This document shows, piece after piece, positions 7,009 to 15,528 of a stretch of 64,000 nt of DNA. Position 1 is the stretch's first letter. Each line of letters begins with the position of its first letter. The position numbers and the translations under genes are program-made. A model generated the notes under the pieces. It made no database searches and was not told where the DNA came from. It saw only the letters and a list, made by a program, of their open reading frames with translations. This DNA is from Pseudomonadota bacterium (GTDB lineage: Bacteria > Pseudomonadota > Gammaproteobacteria > Burkholderiales > Chitinibacteraceae): NCBI GenBank assembly GCA_026399755.1, contig JAPLQI010000024.1, positions 1 to 64,000 of the forward strand. Reading direction: 5' to 3'.

Positions 7009-8054
7009 TAAAAGCCCTCCATTTTCACCCAAGCACCTGTTTCAGCACTTTGTTGAGCCGCTTCAAGCAGCTGCATAATCAGCACGCCCTCAAAAGGCGT
7101 AACCGGATTTTTTCCCAAGCCCAGCACCGCATCGCGCACACCCGCGTAATAAGCCACATATTGCCCCTGCGGCATGACAATATCTTCACTCTGGATTTGA
7201 TCATTCACGCTATGGTGCAATAAACCCGGTATAGGATCGAGGCCAAAACCTGCGGCATCCGGCAATAGCCCGGCTTTTAGCTGAGACTCTTGTATATCCA
7301 AGCCCTGCTTGCTAAAGCTCGCCAAACTGCCATGCAATACATAGCGCGGCGTACCACCGCTGACTAAACAACTGGCAGACAGTTTGACTCGCATCGTTGG
7401 GTAGCGCAGCAGCACATGAAAATCATCCACCGCTTGTGCGCCAGTGCGGCGCATTTGTAAATCGGCAAATACCGCTTGCGGAGGGCCAAACAACTGCAAC
7501 GTTTGATCGATTAAATGCGGGCCCAAATCAAACCACAGCCCGCTACCCAGCTCGGCACTTTCGCGCCAGCGATCTCTGGTTTGCGGGCGATAGCGATCAA
7601 ACTGGCTTTCAAACTGGGTAATCTCACCAAGGCGGCCACTGGCCAGCAGCACTTTTAAACCTAAAAAATCAGCATCCCAGCGGCGGTTATGAAAAATAGA
7701 CAAAACCTTACCACTGGCTGTGGCACGGCTCGCCAAGTCTCTAGCTTCGGCCACCGTAAGCGTGAATGGCTTATCCACCACCACATGCTTACCCGCATCC
7801 AAAGCCTCGCAAGCTAAGGGATAATGGCTGGCATTGGGCGTGGCCAGCACCACCAAATCGACCTTAGGTTCATTAATCAACGCCATAGGATTGGGCAGCA
7901 CAGCGGCTTCTGGATATTGATCTGTCACTAACTGAGGCTGACTCGACGCCACAAAACGTAAATCCAAACCGGCCGTAGCGGCAATCAAGGGAGCATGAAA
8001 CGTTTGCCCTGCATAACCAAAGCCCACCAAGCCGACTGCTAAATTCTTTTGCAT
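7008..8054 (-). CDS. ydgJ: Gfo/Idh/MocA-family NAD(P)-dependent oxidoreductase, YdgJ-like
   Basis: 348 residues, close to E. coli YdgJ. The N-terminal Rossmann fold begins VGLVGFGYAGQTFHAPLIAA, with the nucleotide-binding GxGxxG-type loop. DLVVLATPNASHYPLACEALDAGKHVVVDKPFTLTV contains the EKP/DKP-type lysine motif that is catalytic in this superfamily, and FHNRRWDADFLGLK plus FDRYRPQTRDRWRE are YdgJ-specific stretches. The substrate is not known from sequence. The gene is the first of a two-gene unit with creA and is preceded by a 228-bp gap with no evident gene. Confidence 0.9.
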   Translation of the reverse strand: MQKNLAVGLVGFGYAGQTFHAPLIAATAGLDLRFVASSQPQLVTDQYPEAAVLPNPMALINEPKVDLVVLATPNASHYPLACEALDAGKHVVVDKPFTLTVAEARDLASRATASGKVLSIFHNRRWDADFLGLKVLLASGRLGEITQFESQFDRYRPQTRDRWRESAELGSGLWFDLGPHLIDQTLQLFGPPQAVFADLQMRRTGAQAVDDFHVLLRYPTMRVKLSASCLVSGGTPRYVLHGSLASFSKQGLDIQESQLKAGLLPDAAGFGLDPIPGLLHHSVNDQIQSEDIVMPQGQYVAYYAGVRDAVLGLGKNPVTPFEGVLIMQLLEAAQQSAETGAWVKMEGF

Positions 8055-8282
8055 TTTTTCACCTCCAAACCGATGGCTAAGCTTACCCTAGGAATACAGA
8101 ATAAAAATGCAATCTTTCACTACCGCTCCGCAATATGCATATCACTTTAGCTAATAATAAAGAGGCTTAGTTGCCTTGATAGAAAGCTAAACCCTGAACC
8201 ACAGAGTAAAGCTAGGAGACAGAGCATAAGGAATCATTAACAATGATCTGCTCCCAGCAAGCCATAAACCTAATGGAAACGC

Positions 8283-9413
8283 ATGATTAGCCTTCACTCG
8301 CATATCGATGACATTGCCGCAGCAGATTGGGATGCGCTCGCAGGCACTCAGCCATTTATTCGCCACGCCTATCTTGCGGCACTTGAAAACACCGGCGCAG
8401 TGGGTGAGCACAGCGGCTGGGCGCCCTGCCATTTAGCGATTAGGGATGCAGATCAGCAGTTAATCGGCGCAATGCCGCTATATAGAAAGACCCATTCCTA
8501 CGGTGAGTATGTATTTGACTGGGCATGGGCAGAGGCTTACCAGCGCCATGGGCTGGATTACTATCCCAAGCTAATTAGCGCGATTCCCTTTACACCGATC
8601 ACGGGGCCAAGATTACTGGCTAAAACAGACGCCACCCGAAAACACTTACTGGCTGCGGCCATTGCCATTGCGCAAGAATCGGGTGATTCATCGTTTCATC
8701 TCTTATTCCCTCCATCTATCGAGGCCAGCTTAGCGCAAAATAACGGCCTGCTTAGCCGCCACGATGTGCAGTTTCATTGGCTACGTGGAGATTGGCGCGA
8801 TTACGCCGATTTTAGCGACGCGCTGACTCGAGATAAGCGCAAAAAATTACGTCAGGAGCGGCGTAAGGTCAGCGATGCAGGGGTGAGTATTATTCGTAAG
8901 CGCGGCAGCGAGATTAGCGAAGCCGATTGGGTATTTTTCTACCGCTGCTATAGCAATACCTATCTGGAGCACCGCTCCACGCCCTATTTAAGCTTGGCGT
9001 TTTTTCTGCAAATCGCCAGCGCCATGCCGCAATCCTGCCTGCTTGTGTTGGCTTATCAAGATGGCCAGCCTATTGCCGCAGCGCTCAATATCATCGGCCC
9101 AGATCGACTTTATGGCCGCTATTGGGGCGCGGCTTGGGGGCCTGCAGGCTATGTGGCCAATCTGCACTTTGAGCTGTGTTTTTATCAGGGAATCGAGTTT
9201 GCATTAGAGGAAGGCTTAGAAGCTTTTGAAGGCGGAGCACAGGGCGCACATAAACTAGCGAGAGGCTTTGTACCCGTCGCCACCCAATCTGCCCACTGGC
9301 TGGCCCACCCCGGCTTTAGCGATGCAATCGATCAGCATTTAAATAGAGAGCGGGCCGCCGTGGCGAACTGGCAGGATGAGCTAGAACAACACAAGCCATT
9401 TAAATCAAGCTAA
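8283..9413 (+). CDS. FemAB-like acyltransferase (GNAT superfamily, DUF482/PF04339 type)
   Basis: 376 residues, one of few plus-strand genes. The sequence matches the FemAB-like proteins formerly called DUF482: WAPCHLAIRDADQQLIGAMPLY near the N terminus, FEWAWAEAY-like FDWAWAEAYQRHG, TPITGPRL, and the C-terminal YGRYWGA followed by HFELCFYQGIEFALEEGLEAFEGGAQGAHKLARGF. The superfamily contains peptidoglycan-bridge aminoacyl transferases and acetyltransferases, but no substrate is established for this branch. The ATG at 8283 is weakly preceded by GGAAA. Transcribed away from ydgJ. Confidence 0.85.
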   Translation: MISLHSHIDDIAAADWDALAGTQPFIRHAYLAALENTGAVGEHSGWAPCHLAIRDADQQLIGAMPLYRKTHSYGEYVFDWAWAEAYQRHGLDYYPKLISAIPFTPITGPRLLAKTDATRKHLLAAAIAIAQESGDSSFHLLFPPSIEASLAQNNGLLSRHDVQFHWLRGDWRDYADFSDALTRDKRKKLRQERRKVSDAGVSIIRKRGSEISEADWVFFYRCYSNTYLEHRSTPYLSLAFFLQIASAMPQSCLLVLAYQDGQPIAAALNIIGPDRLYGRYWGAAWGPAGYVANLHFELCFYQGIEFALEEGLEAFEGGAQGAHKLARGFVPVATQSAHWLAHPGFSDAIDQHLNRERAAVANWQDELEQHKPFKSS

Positions 9414-9468
9414 GCATAGCCCAAAAGGCGATAAGGCCTCGGCCCTCAAAGAGCTCAAAACCCTCGTA

Positions 9469-9900
9469 TTAACCCGGCCTAAACTGCTGATGACAACGAA
9501 TACAGGCGTCTTCTACTGCCTTGTAAGACGCACGAATACGATCTTCCTGCCCGGCTTGCGCGGCTTCTTTTAAAGCGCTGCTCTGCTGCTGCATATTGTC
9601 TGCTGCAGCATGAAAATCGGCAGCGTCAGATTTTTGCTTAGCATCAGACTGATTGTTTACCGTGAATTCAGCAAAATAAGCCCAAGGCTGGGTCGATTTT
9701 TCTTGCAGCTTAATTGCTTCTTGCAACACGCTATCGGCTTTATAAGGCTTAGCCCCCGTCAACATGCCATTAATCGCTTCACGCGATTTTAACATTTCTT
9801 TGAAAGTGGCTTTTCTAAGGGAAGTTGGAGAATTAGGATCGCTGCGCTGGCAAGCGGTTAAGGCCAGAAGCGCGAGTAAAACAAGAGTAAATCGTTGCAT
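9469..9900 (-). CDS. Cytochrome c (c'/c556-like) lipoprotein
   Basis: Small haem protein of 143 residues from the ATG at 9900 (MQRFTLVLLALLALTACQR), chosen because it gives a lipoprotein signal peptide with lipobox LTAC; the frame is open to 9996 without better support, although a Shine-Dalgarno-like GGGGG precedes an upstream ATG. The C terminus carries the haem c motif CIRCH (CxxCH) in the last 15 residues, and the rest is predicted helical (FKEMLKSREAINGMLTG, FHAAADNMQQQSSALKEAA), as in cytochrome c' four-helix bundles. Probably anchored to a membrane in the periplasm; its redox partner is unknown. Confidence 0.82.
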   Translation of the reverse strand: MQRFTLVLLALLALTACQRSDPNSPTSLRKATFKEMLKSREAINGMLTGAKPYKADSVLQEAIKLQEKSTQPWAYFAEFTVNNQSDAKQKSDAADFHAAADNMQQQSSALKEAAQAGQEDRIRASYKAVEDACIRCHQQFRPG

Positions 9901-9921
9901 TTTAAGCGGATCATTTATAGC

Positions 9922-9948
9922 AAAAGGGGGCATGATACGCCCCCTTTT
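9922..9948. terminator. Strong hairpin in the leader of the cytochrome gene
   Basis: AAAAGGGGGC (9922-9931) pairs perfectly with GCCCCCTTTT (9939-9948) around a 7-base loop, with a T run on either strand. It lies 22 bp upstream of the chosen cytochrome start. It could end transcripts arriving from the repeat-rich gap, or act as an attenuator for the cytochrome gene; the sequence does not decide. Confidence 0.5.
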
Positions 9949-9969
9949 TGATCCCTCCAAAAATTCAGC

Positions 9970-10366
9970 GTAGGGCGGGCGTAACTCCATACGCATTAAG
10001 AAAATTGTTTTTCATTAGCAAATAAAGAAAAACACATTGACCACGCTCTTTGCACGGGGCTGTTTAAAATCCCCTTGAAACACGCCGGAGCGAGGAATAA
10101 GCGGGACGGGGGATCGCTTGGGAGCGAGGCAGCGAGCTGATCCCGCCTGCCGCCGACTCAATTGTCCGCAGCGAAGGGGCTTTCGTGTTTCGTAGGGCGG
10201 CCTTCTTTGGCTTCGTTTCTTGGCCGTTCAAGAAAGTAAGGCCCCCGCGGTGGCTACCGCTCCAAAATTGACGTGCCGAAGGCACTTAAAAAAGGTATTT
10301 TTTTGGCACATACGGGGTGAAGCCCGTGTATTTTTAGGCATTGCTCGCGGGTTTCACCCGCCCTAC
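9970..10366 (+). repeat. Dispersed repeat R1, copy 2, with inverted flanks
   Basis: A 397-bp unit filling most of the 420-bp gap between the cytochrome and phoD genes. It starts GTAGGGCGGGC (9970-9980) and ends ACCCGCCCTAC (10356-10366), an inverted repeat. The R1 core (about 10060-10290) has the same landmarks as copies 1 and 3, e.g. CCTTGAAACACGCCGGAGCG, CCGCCGACTCAATTGTCCGC, TGGCTTCGTTTCTTGG and GTGCCGAAGGCAC. The left arm also matches copy 3 (TTTTCATTAGCAAATAA versus TTTTTATTAGCAAGCAA). No transposase or believable gene is present. Confidence 0.85.
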
Positions 10367-10416
10367 GGAAGATGTGCATCGGGCATGATTCACATCACGC
10401 CCCTCACGCACACCCC

Positions 10417-12705
10417 TTAATCCGTAATCGTTAAATCCAAGCTCCCCGCTTTTACCGTAATTGTTTTAATACTGCTCACGGCTTTTTGCGGGGCAACGCT
10501 GCCTTGCAATGGGGCGATCTTTCTGAACTCAGCTTTCAAACCTGCCGTTGTCAGCTCGACCACAGTAAAGCCCTGTGCATCGGTATCGGCGTATTTAATC
10601 CAAGGATTATTGACCGCAGGAGGTGTGCCCGCCGCTTGATTTGCAAATGGATTCAGGCGCTTCACCACTTCGACCGCAGGCACTTGCGCAGAGCTAATAC
10701 CCATTGCGCCAGCTAGCTGCTGGGCAATCATGCCGTACAGCGTTTGCGCAGCTACCGAGCGCCCTACTGCTGCAAGCGCGGCTATTTGCCCGGCTATCAC
10801 CGTACCCATTTGTCCGGCCAGTGTTTCATTGAAGGTATTGATGGCGGTCGTCGACAAGCTTGCCGTTGGCGTAACGGCTGCCGCTGGCAATTTACCCGCA
10901 GCTATTGCGCCCTTCACTGCTGCAGCAATTGCAGCGGTATTTGTTAAATCAACAACCCCAGCTTGCATCGCCACGCCTGCCGAGATCATTTGAATGGCGA
11001 TCCCTTCTGCTGCGGCTTCCGAGGTGAATACCAGCGGTTGCACAGCAGCAAAGCTCTTATCCCCCACCGCTTTTACAAAGTAGCTATAGAAAGAATCGCT
11101 ACTGATGCCTGCTGTAACCAAATCAATCATCACCGGCTTGCCGCTGGTGTAATCGTCATAAACTTGGCCCGCATAAAAGGAATGGATATCGCCGGTAATC
11201 GCCACTACGTTTTTGATTTGATTGCTGCTCAAAAACTGCATCAGCGCTTTGCGCTCGGCGTTGTAGCCATCCCACTGATCGGCATTCAGGATGATTTCGG
11301 TCTGGAAATCTTTAGGCGCGGCCGTAAGCGATTTGCCGTTGACGCACATTTTAAGCAGCGATACTTCATTGCCCCACAGCTTCCAAGTGGCCGTTGACGC
11401 CTTCATGGTGTTTTGCCACCAATCTCTCTGGGTTTTGCCGAGAATAGATACCAAGGCCAGCTCATCACCCAATGGCTTAGCTGCAGCTATTTTTTGCGCT
11501 TCAGCACCAGCCAGCACAGGGGTCGGCACCATATAACGCGAGCCAATCGAGCTGCCAGCAGCCGCTTCAGGAATCACATGGTCGGCGCGGTACAGGCGCT
11601 GATCGGTCATCACCAAATGCAGCAATTTACCAAAGCGGAAATCTCGGTAAAGGCGGATGTTTTGGAAGCCTTTGTCGGTAATATCAAACTTCACATCGGC
11701 AGGCATAAATTCAAACCAAGCCTGATTGGCGCTACGGCGGCGCTCGGTTTCGTGCTTATTGTCGGCCTTACCGGTTTTGGCATCGAAGCTGCCATTATCG
11801 TAAGTGGTGGAATCGCCCCAGCAATCATCAGAGAACTCGTGATCATCCCAAATGGCGATCATGGCAAAGCGCTCGTGCACCCCTTGCAAGCGGGCATCTG
11901 AGCGGTATTGCTTATAAAGCGTGCGGTAATCGGCGGTGGTATTGGCAAAACGTGCGCCGTCTTTGCCATTTTTGAACGGGCCATCGGGCAGTTTAATTGC
12001 GGTGTGAGCGGCCTCTACTGCGCCCTTTTGGAAGTCCTCACCTACGGTTTCGTAAATATAGTCACCCAAATGCACCACAAAATCTAACTCTTCGCTGGCT
12101 AAAGCGGTAAAGCCGGCCCAGTGATTAATGCTCCAGTCTTGGCAAGACAAGTAAGCAAAACGCAGCTTATTGACATCAGCATCCACGGCCGGGGCCGTCT
12201 TAAAGCGCCCTACACGGCTAATACTGTTTCCCGCAATAAACTGGTAGAAATAGGTAGTCGCAGGGGCTAAGCCTTCAACCTTATGGCGAATCGTATGATC
12301 CCAATCCGCTTTTGCTGTTAGCAATACTTCATGCGCCATGGTGCCAGCCAGCGGCTTATTGCTACCCAAAAGCGTCGACTGATCGCTACTGCTAATCACT
12401 AGGCGCACCGCAATATCCGCAGCCTTAGTCGAGATCACATCATCGGCATCGCTAGGCACCACACGGGTCCACAGCATAATGCTATTGGCCGCTGGGTCGC
12501 CCGAAGCGATGCTTTGTGGGAATTTACAAGGAATAGATGGGGTAAGAACTAAGACAGCATCATCGTCACTACTATTACAGCCCGCGAGCAATGCAGGGCC
12601 TACAGTTGAAACAGTAACAAAGCCGGTCCACTTTAAAAACTGACGACGATTCATGCTGCGCATCCAAAAGAGTAAGGAGCGCAACTTATCCGAAAAGTAT
12701 GACAA
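10417..12705 (-). CDS. phoD: PhoD-family alkaline phosphatase/phosphodiesterase, Tat-exported, with Ala-rich insertion
   Basis: 762 residues. A twin-arginine signal (MNRRQFLKWTGFV, RR at 20-21) ends in LLAGC at residue 43, so the product may be a Tat-exported lipoprotein. PhoD N-terminal domain at about 60-170; catalytic metallophosphatase domain with SCQD (187-190), HLGDYIYE (212-219), WDDHEFSDDCWG (286-297) and ITGDIHSF (503-510), which hold the Fe/Ca ligands of PhoD. An Ala-rich stretch of about 140 residues (550-690) interrupts the C-terminal part before the conserved TDAQGFTVVELT. Start is uncertain: none of the ATGs at 12705, 12663 or 12654 has a clear ribosome site; 12654 would place the Tat motif at the N terminus. 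It releases phosphate from phosphate esters in the periplasm or at the surface. Confidence 0.88.
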   Translation of the reverse strand: MSYFSDKLRSLLFWMRSMNRRQFLKWTGFVTVSTVGPALLAGCNSSDDDAVLVLTPSIPCKFPQSIASGDPAANSIMLWTRVVPSDADDVISTKAADIAVRLVISSSDQSTLLGSNKPLAGTMAHEVLLTAKADWDHTIRHKVEGLAPATTYFYQFIAGNSISRVGRFKTAPAVDADVNKLRFAYLSCQDWSINHWAGFTALASEELDFVVHLGDYIYETVGEDFQKGAVEAAHTAIKLPDGPFKNGKDGARFANTTADYRTLYKQYRSDARLQGVHERFAMIAIWDDHEFSDDCWGDSTTYDNGSFDAKTGKADNKHETERRRSANQAWFEFMPADVKFDITDKGFQNIRLYRDFRFGKLLHLVMTDQRLYRADHVIPEAAAGSSIGSRYMVPTPVLAGAEAQKIAAAKPLGDELALVSILGKTQRDWWQNTMKASTATWKLWGNEVSLLKMCVNGKSLTAAPKDFQTEIILNADQWDGYNAERKALMQFLSSNQIKNVVAITGDIHSFYAGQVYDDYTSGKPVMIDLVTAGISSDSFYSYFVKAVGDKSFAAVQPLVFTSEAAAEGIAIQMISAGVAMQAGVVDLTNTAAIAAAVKGAIAAGKLPAAAVTPTASLSTTAINTFNETLAGQMGTVIAGQIAALAAVGRSVAAQTLYGMIAQQLAGAMGISSAQVPAVEVVKRLNPFANQAAGTPPAVNNPWIKYADTDAQGFTVVELTTAGLKAEFRKIAPLQGSVAPQKAVSSIKTITVKAGSLDLTITD

Positions 12706-12755
12706 ACAAATTAAAACAATTGTTTCATTCCAAAGAAAGCCTTAATCCCAAGCGA

Positions 12756-13652
12756 TTAAGGCCTATAGATATCCTCTGCAATAAGCCGAGGATTAGGGTC
12801 ATATTGCACAGGAATATCCTGCAATGCTGTTCCTTTTTGATGCATTGCAATGATTCGCGCCGCCAGCATACCTTGCACACGGTAATCGCTTACCGTACCT
12901 ACCGTACAGTGATAAGGAATAAAAGCTTGAATACTACAAATACTTGCAATACCTGCCTCATTAAGTGCCTGCATTAACTCTGGCGCAACTGAAATTAAAT
13001 AACTATCCGCTGGAATAAAAACCACACTCTCTTTAGCATCTTGTTGTAAACGCAGTAATTCTGTTTTAAGTAATGTTTTATCAGGATTAATTCGCCATGT
13101 TTCTAATGCCCATTGATGATCTGCAGCTAAAGACTTTAACTGCTCACCAATCAATTGCGTATTTCGTTCTCGTGGATTAACCGGCAGCAGCATTTTTCTG
13201 CCTTTAGGTAAATATTTGCGGGCATTGCTCATTTGCAATGGCAAAAAAACCATATTACTCACCCCCGCCACCGTTTTATTTTCTTCTTTAATGACGGAGA
13301 CAATACCTGCACCGATTGGATCGGAAACAGCATTAAAAATTAAGGGCTTACGGCCAGATAGAAAACTTTTGCTCATTAAGGTAGCGGTTGTGCCAAAGCT
13401 ATATACATAATCATACCATGCTAATTGAGGCTCTAACTTTGTACGCAGCATCGTTGCTAAGGCGGTGCGATCCTGATTCGCATTAAAAACTGTAATCTCA
13501 GGCTTTAAACCCAGTTTTTTTAGTTCATCCCGAAACCCCTGCTCCGAAGCCGTTTCACCGCGCCACAACACCATCGCAATTTTCAGTGCATGGGCCGACG
13601 CAGGCATCAAGCATAAGCAGCAACAAAGCAAAATACGTATCATCACATGCAC
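12756..13652 (-). CDS. ABC_sub_bind-family periplasmic binding protein
   Basis: 298 residues with a signal peptide (MIRILLCCCLCLMPASAHA) followed by an ABC_sub_bind (PF04392-type) fold: IAMVLWRGETASEQGFRDELKKLG, YVYSFGTTATLMSKSFL, PLIFNAVSDPIGAGIV, VAGVSNMVFLPLQ, and VVFIPADSYLISVAPELMQALNEAGI. Such proteins bind small ligands for ABC importers or for sensory partners, but no permease or ATPase of the matching type is next to it, so it is an orphan. Either of two nearby ATGs (13652 or 13643) could start it; AGGT precedes both. Ends inside a hairpin (CCTTAATC/GATTAAGG at 12741-12762). Confidence 0.82.
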   Translation of the reverse strand: MHVMIRILLCCCLCLMPASAHALKIAMVLWRGETASEQGFRDELKKLGLKPEITVFNANQDRTALATMLRTKLEPQLAWYDYVYSFGTTATLMSKSFLSGRKPLIFNAVSDPIGAGIVSVIKEENKTVAGVSNMVFLPLQMSNARKYLPKGRKMLLPVNPRERNTQLIGEQLKSLAADHQWALETWRINPDKTLLKTELLRLQQDAKESVVFIPADSYLISVAPELMQALNEAGIASICSIQAFIPYHCTVGTVSDYRVQGMLAARIIAMHQKGTALQDIPVQYDPNPRLIAEDIYRP

Positions 13653-13737
13653 CTAAGGGGCTATTGCACTCTACTTAACTTAGACTATATCCGCACTCCA
13701 TCTATGACACACATTCAACTCGCCACACTTATTCCTG

Positions 13738-13775
13738 CAAAAAAAAAGCCGCCCAGACATTATGTCTGAGCGGCT
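13738..13775 (-). terminator. Terminator of the peptide ABC transporter operon
   Basis: On the minus strand TAGCCGC..AGACA pairs with TGTCT..GCGGCT across a TAA loop and runs into eight T. It lies 18 bp after the stop of the ATP-binding gene. Confidence 0.85.
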
Positions 13776-13792
13776 AATACTTACAAACCAAC

Positions 13793-15517
13793 TTATAAAG
13801 TAACTAAATCACTCTTTAAATACTGCTGATTCTGCACACGGCCACGGCCTTGCGGAATAGATGACAGCAGCTTGCGGGTGTAATCAGCCTGAGGGTTAAG
13901 ATAAATCGCATCGGCATCCGCCTGCTCCACCACCTCGCCCTTATTCATCACCATCACTTGATCTGAAATATGCTTTACCACAGCCAAATCATGCGAAATA
14001 AACAAATAAGACAATTTAAATTCATCTTGCAAATCTTGCAGCAAATTCAATACCTGCGCTTGCACCGACACATCTAAGGCAGACACCGATTCATCACAAA
14101 TCAGAATTTCTGGTTTCATGGTGAGGCAACGTGCAATGGCAATACGCTGGCGCTGACCACCCGAGAATTCATGCGGATATTTCGCTAGCGCATTCCACGG
14201 CAGGCACACTTTATTCAACAAATCGCGCGCCAATTTAATACGCTCGCTATCATTTGCGCCAATGCCATGTAATTTCATTGGCTCAGTCAGAATTTGCTCA
14301 ACGGTAAAGCGCGGATTTAAAGACGCATAAGGGTTTTGGAAAATAATCTGAATACGGCGTTTATATTCACTAAATTCACGCGGGCTCATAGCAAATAAAT
14401 CTTTGCCATTAAAAAAGGCTTGGCCGCTAGTGGCCTGATGCAAGCGCACCAAGGTTAAACCCACCGTGGTCTTGCCCGAGCCTGACTCGCCCACAATACC
14501 CAGCGTCTTACCACGCGCTAATTTAAACGACACATCCTTCGCGGCGTGGAAGATGCGCTTACCAAACAAGCCTTCACGCGATTCAAAAGATTTACCTAGG
14601 CCTTTCACCTCCAGCACAATCTCGTCATCCGCCTTATAGCCACGGGAACGATTAGCAGGCTCGGCATAGGGAATAGGCTGTAAGAAATCGTCGATTACTG
14701 CAAGGCGCTCTGGGCGGCGATCCAAGTGCGGACGGCAAGCCAGCAGCGCCTTGGTGTAGCTGTCTTTTGGCGAATCAAAAATCTGCTCTACCGTGCCCGT
14801 TTCGCGAATTTCACCGTTGCGCATCACCACTACATCATGGGCAAATTCACCAACCAAGCCCAGATCATGCGTAATAAACAGCACCGACATGCCGTGTTTT
14901 TTTTGCAGATCGGCAATCAATTGCAAAACTTGCTTTTGAATAGTGACATCCAGCGCTGTGGTTGGCTCGTCTGCAATCAAAAGCTTAGGCTCGCAAGCAA
15001 TCGCCATGGCGATCATCACGCGCTGCTGCTGGCCACCGGATAATTCATGCGGAAACGCTTTGGCTTTTTTTTCCGGATCGGGCAAGCCGACTTCGGTCAG
15101 CAGCTCAATCACGCGTTTACCTGCTTCTCGGCGACCAAGCTTGGCGTGCAGCATCAGCGTTTCAGCGATTTGCTCACCCACGCTATACACCGGGTTTAAC
15201 GAGCTCATTGGCTCTTGGAAAATCATTGCAATATCTTTGCCGCGCAGCTGGCGCAGTTCTTTACCACGCATATCCAACAGGCTACGGCCTTCAAATTCAA
15301 TCTTGCTCTGCGGATCAATCTCTAAACCAGAGGTCGGCAAGAGCTGCATAATCGCCATTGAAGTCACAGATTTACCAGAGCCAGACTCACCCACCAGTGC
15401 AACAGTACGATGGCGTGGAATATCAAAGCTAATATTTTTCAGTACTTGAGTCCGCTCGCCTTGTTTTGAACCAAAGCTGAGCGAAAGATTACGAATCGAC
15501 AATAGTGGGGCTGACAT
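13793..15517 (-). CDS. Peptide ABC transporter ATP-binding protein, fused DppD-DppF type
   Basis: 574 residues holding two complete ABC ATPase domains in one chain, as in E. coli YejF. Domain 1: Walker A GESGSGKS at 43-50, signature LSGGQQQR and Walker B LLIADEPTT. Domain 2: GESGSGKT, FSGGQRQR and ILICDESVSALD. Both have the oligopeptide/dipeptide-type C-terminal extensions (TKALLACRPHLDRRP; TRKLLSSIPQ). It powers the importer made of the two permeases and the binding protein encoded upstream. AAGGAG precedes the ATG, 11 bp from the permease stop. Last gene of the operon, followed by a strong terminator. Confidence 0.93.
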   Translation of the reverse strand: MSAPLLSIRNLSLSFGSKQGERTQVLKNISFDIPRHRTVALVGESGSGKSVTSMAIMQLLPTSGLEIDPQSKIEFEGRSLLDMRGKELRQLRGKDIAMIFQEPMSSLNPVYSVGEQIAETLMLHAKLGRREAGKRVIELLTEVGLPDPEKKAKAFPHELSGGQQQRVMIAMAIACEPKLLIADEPTTALDVTIQKQVLQLIADLQKKHGMSVLFITHDLGLVGEFAHDVVVMRNGEIRETGTVEQIFDSPKDSYTKALLACRPHLDRRPERLAVIDDFLQPIPYAEPANRSRGYKADDEIVLEVKGLGKSFESREGLFGKRIFHAAKDVSFKLARGKTLGIVGESGSGKTTVGLTLVRLHQATSGQAFFNGKDLFAMSPREFSEYKRRIQIIFQNPYASLNPRFTVEQILTEPMKLHGIGANDSERIKLARDLLNKVCLPWNALAKYPHEFSGGQRQRIAIARCLTMKPEILICDESVSALDVSVQAQVLNLLQDLQDEFKLSYLFISHDLAVVKHISDQVMVMNKGEVVEQADADAIYLNPQADYTRKLLSSIPQGRGRVQNQQYLKSDLVTL

Positions 15518-15528
15518 ATCCCTGCTCC

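Noticed and set aside
10064-10285. 73-codon minus-strand frame in R1 copy 2
   Set aside because: Part of the non-coding repeat; no ribosome site and a frame not conserved in the other copies.
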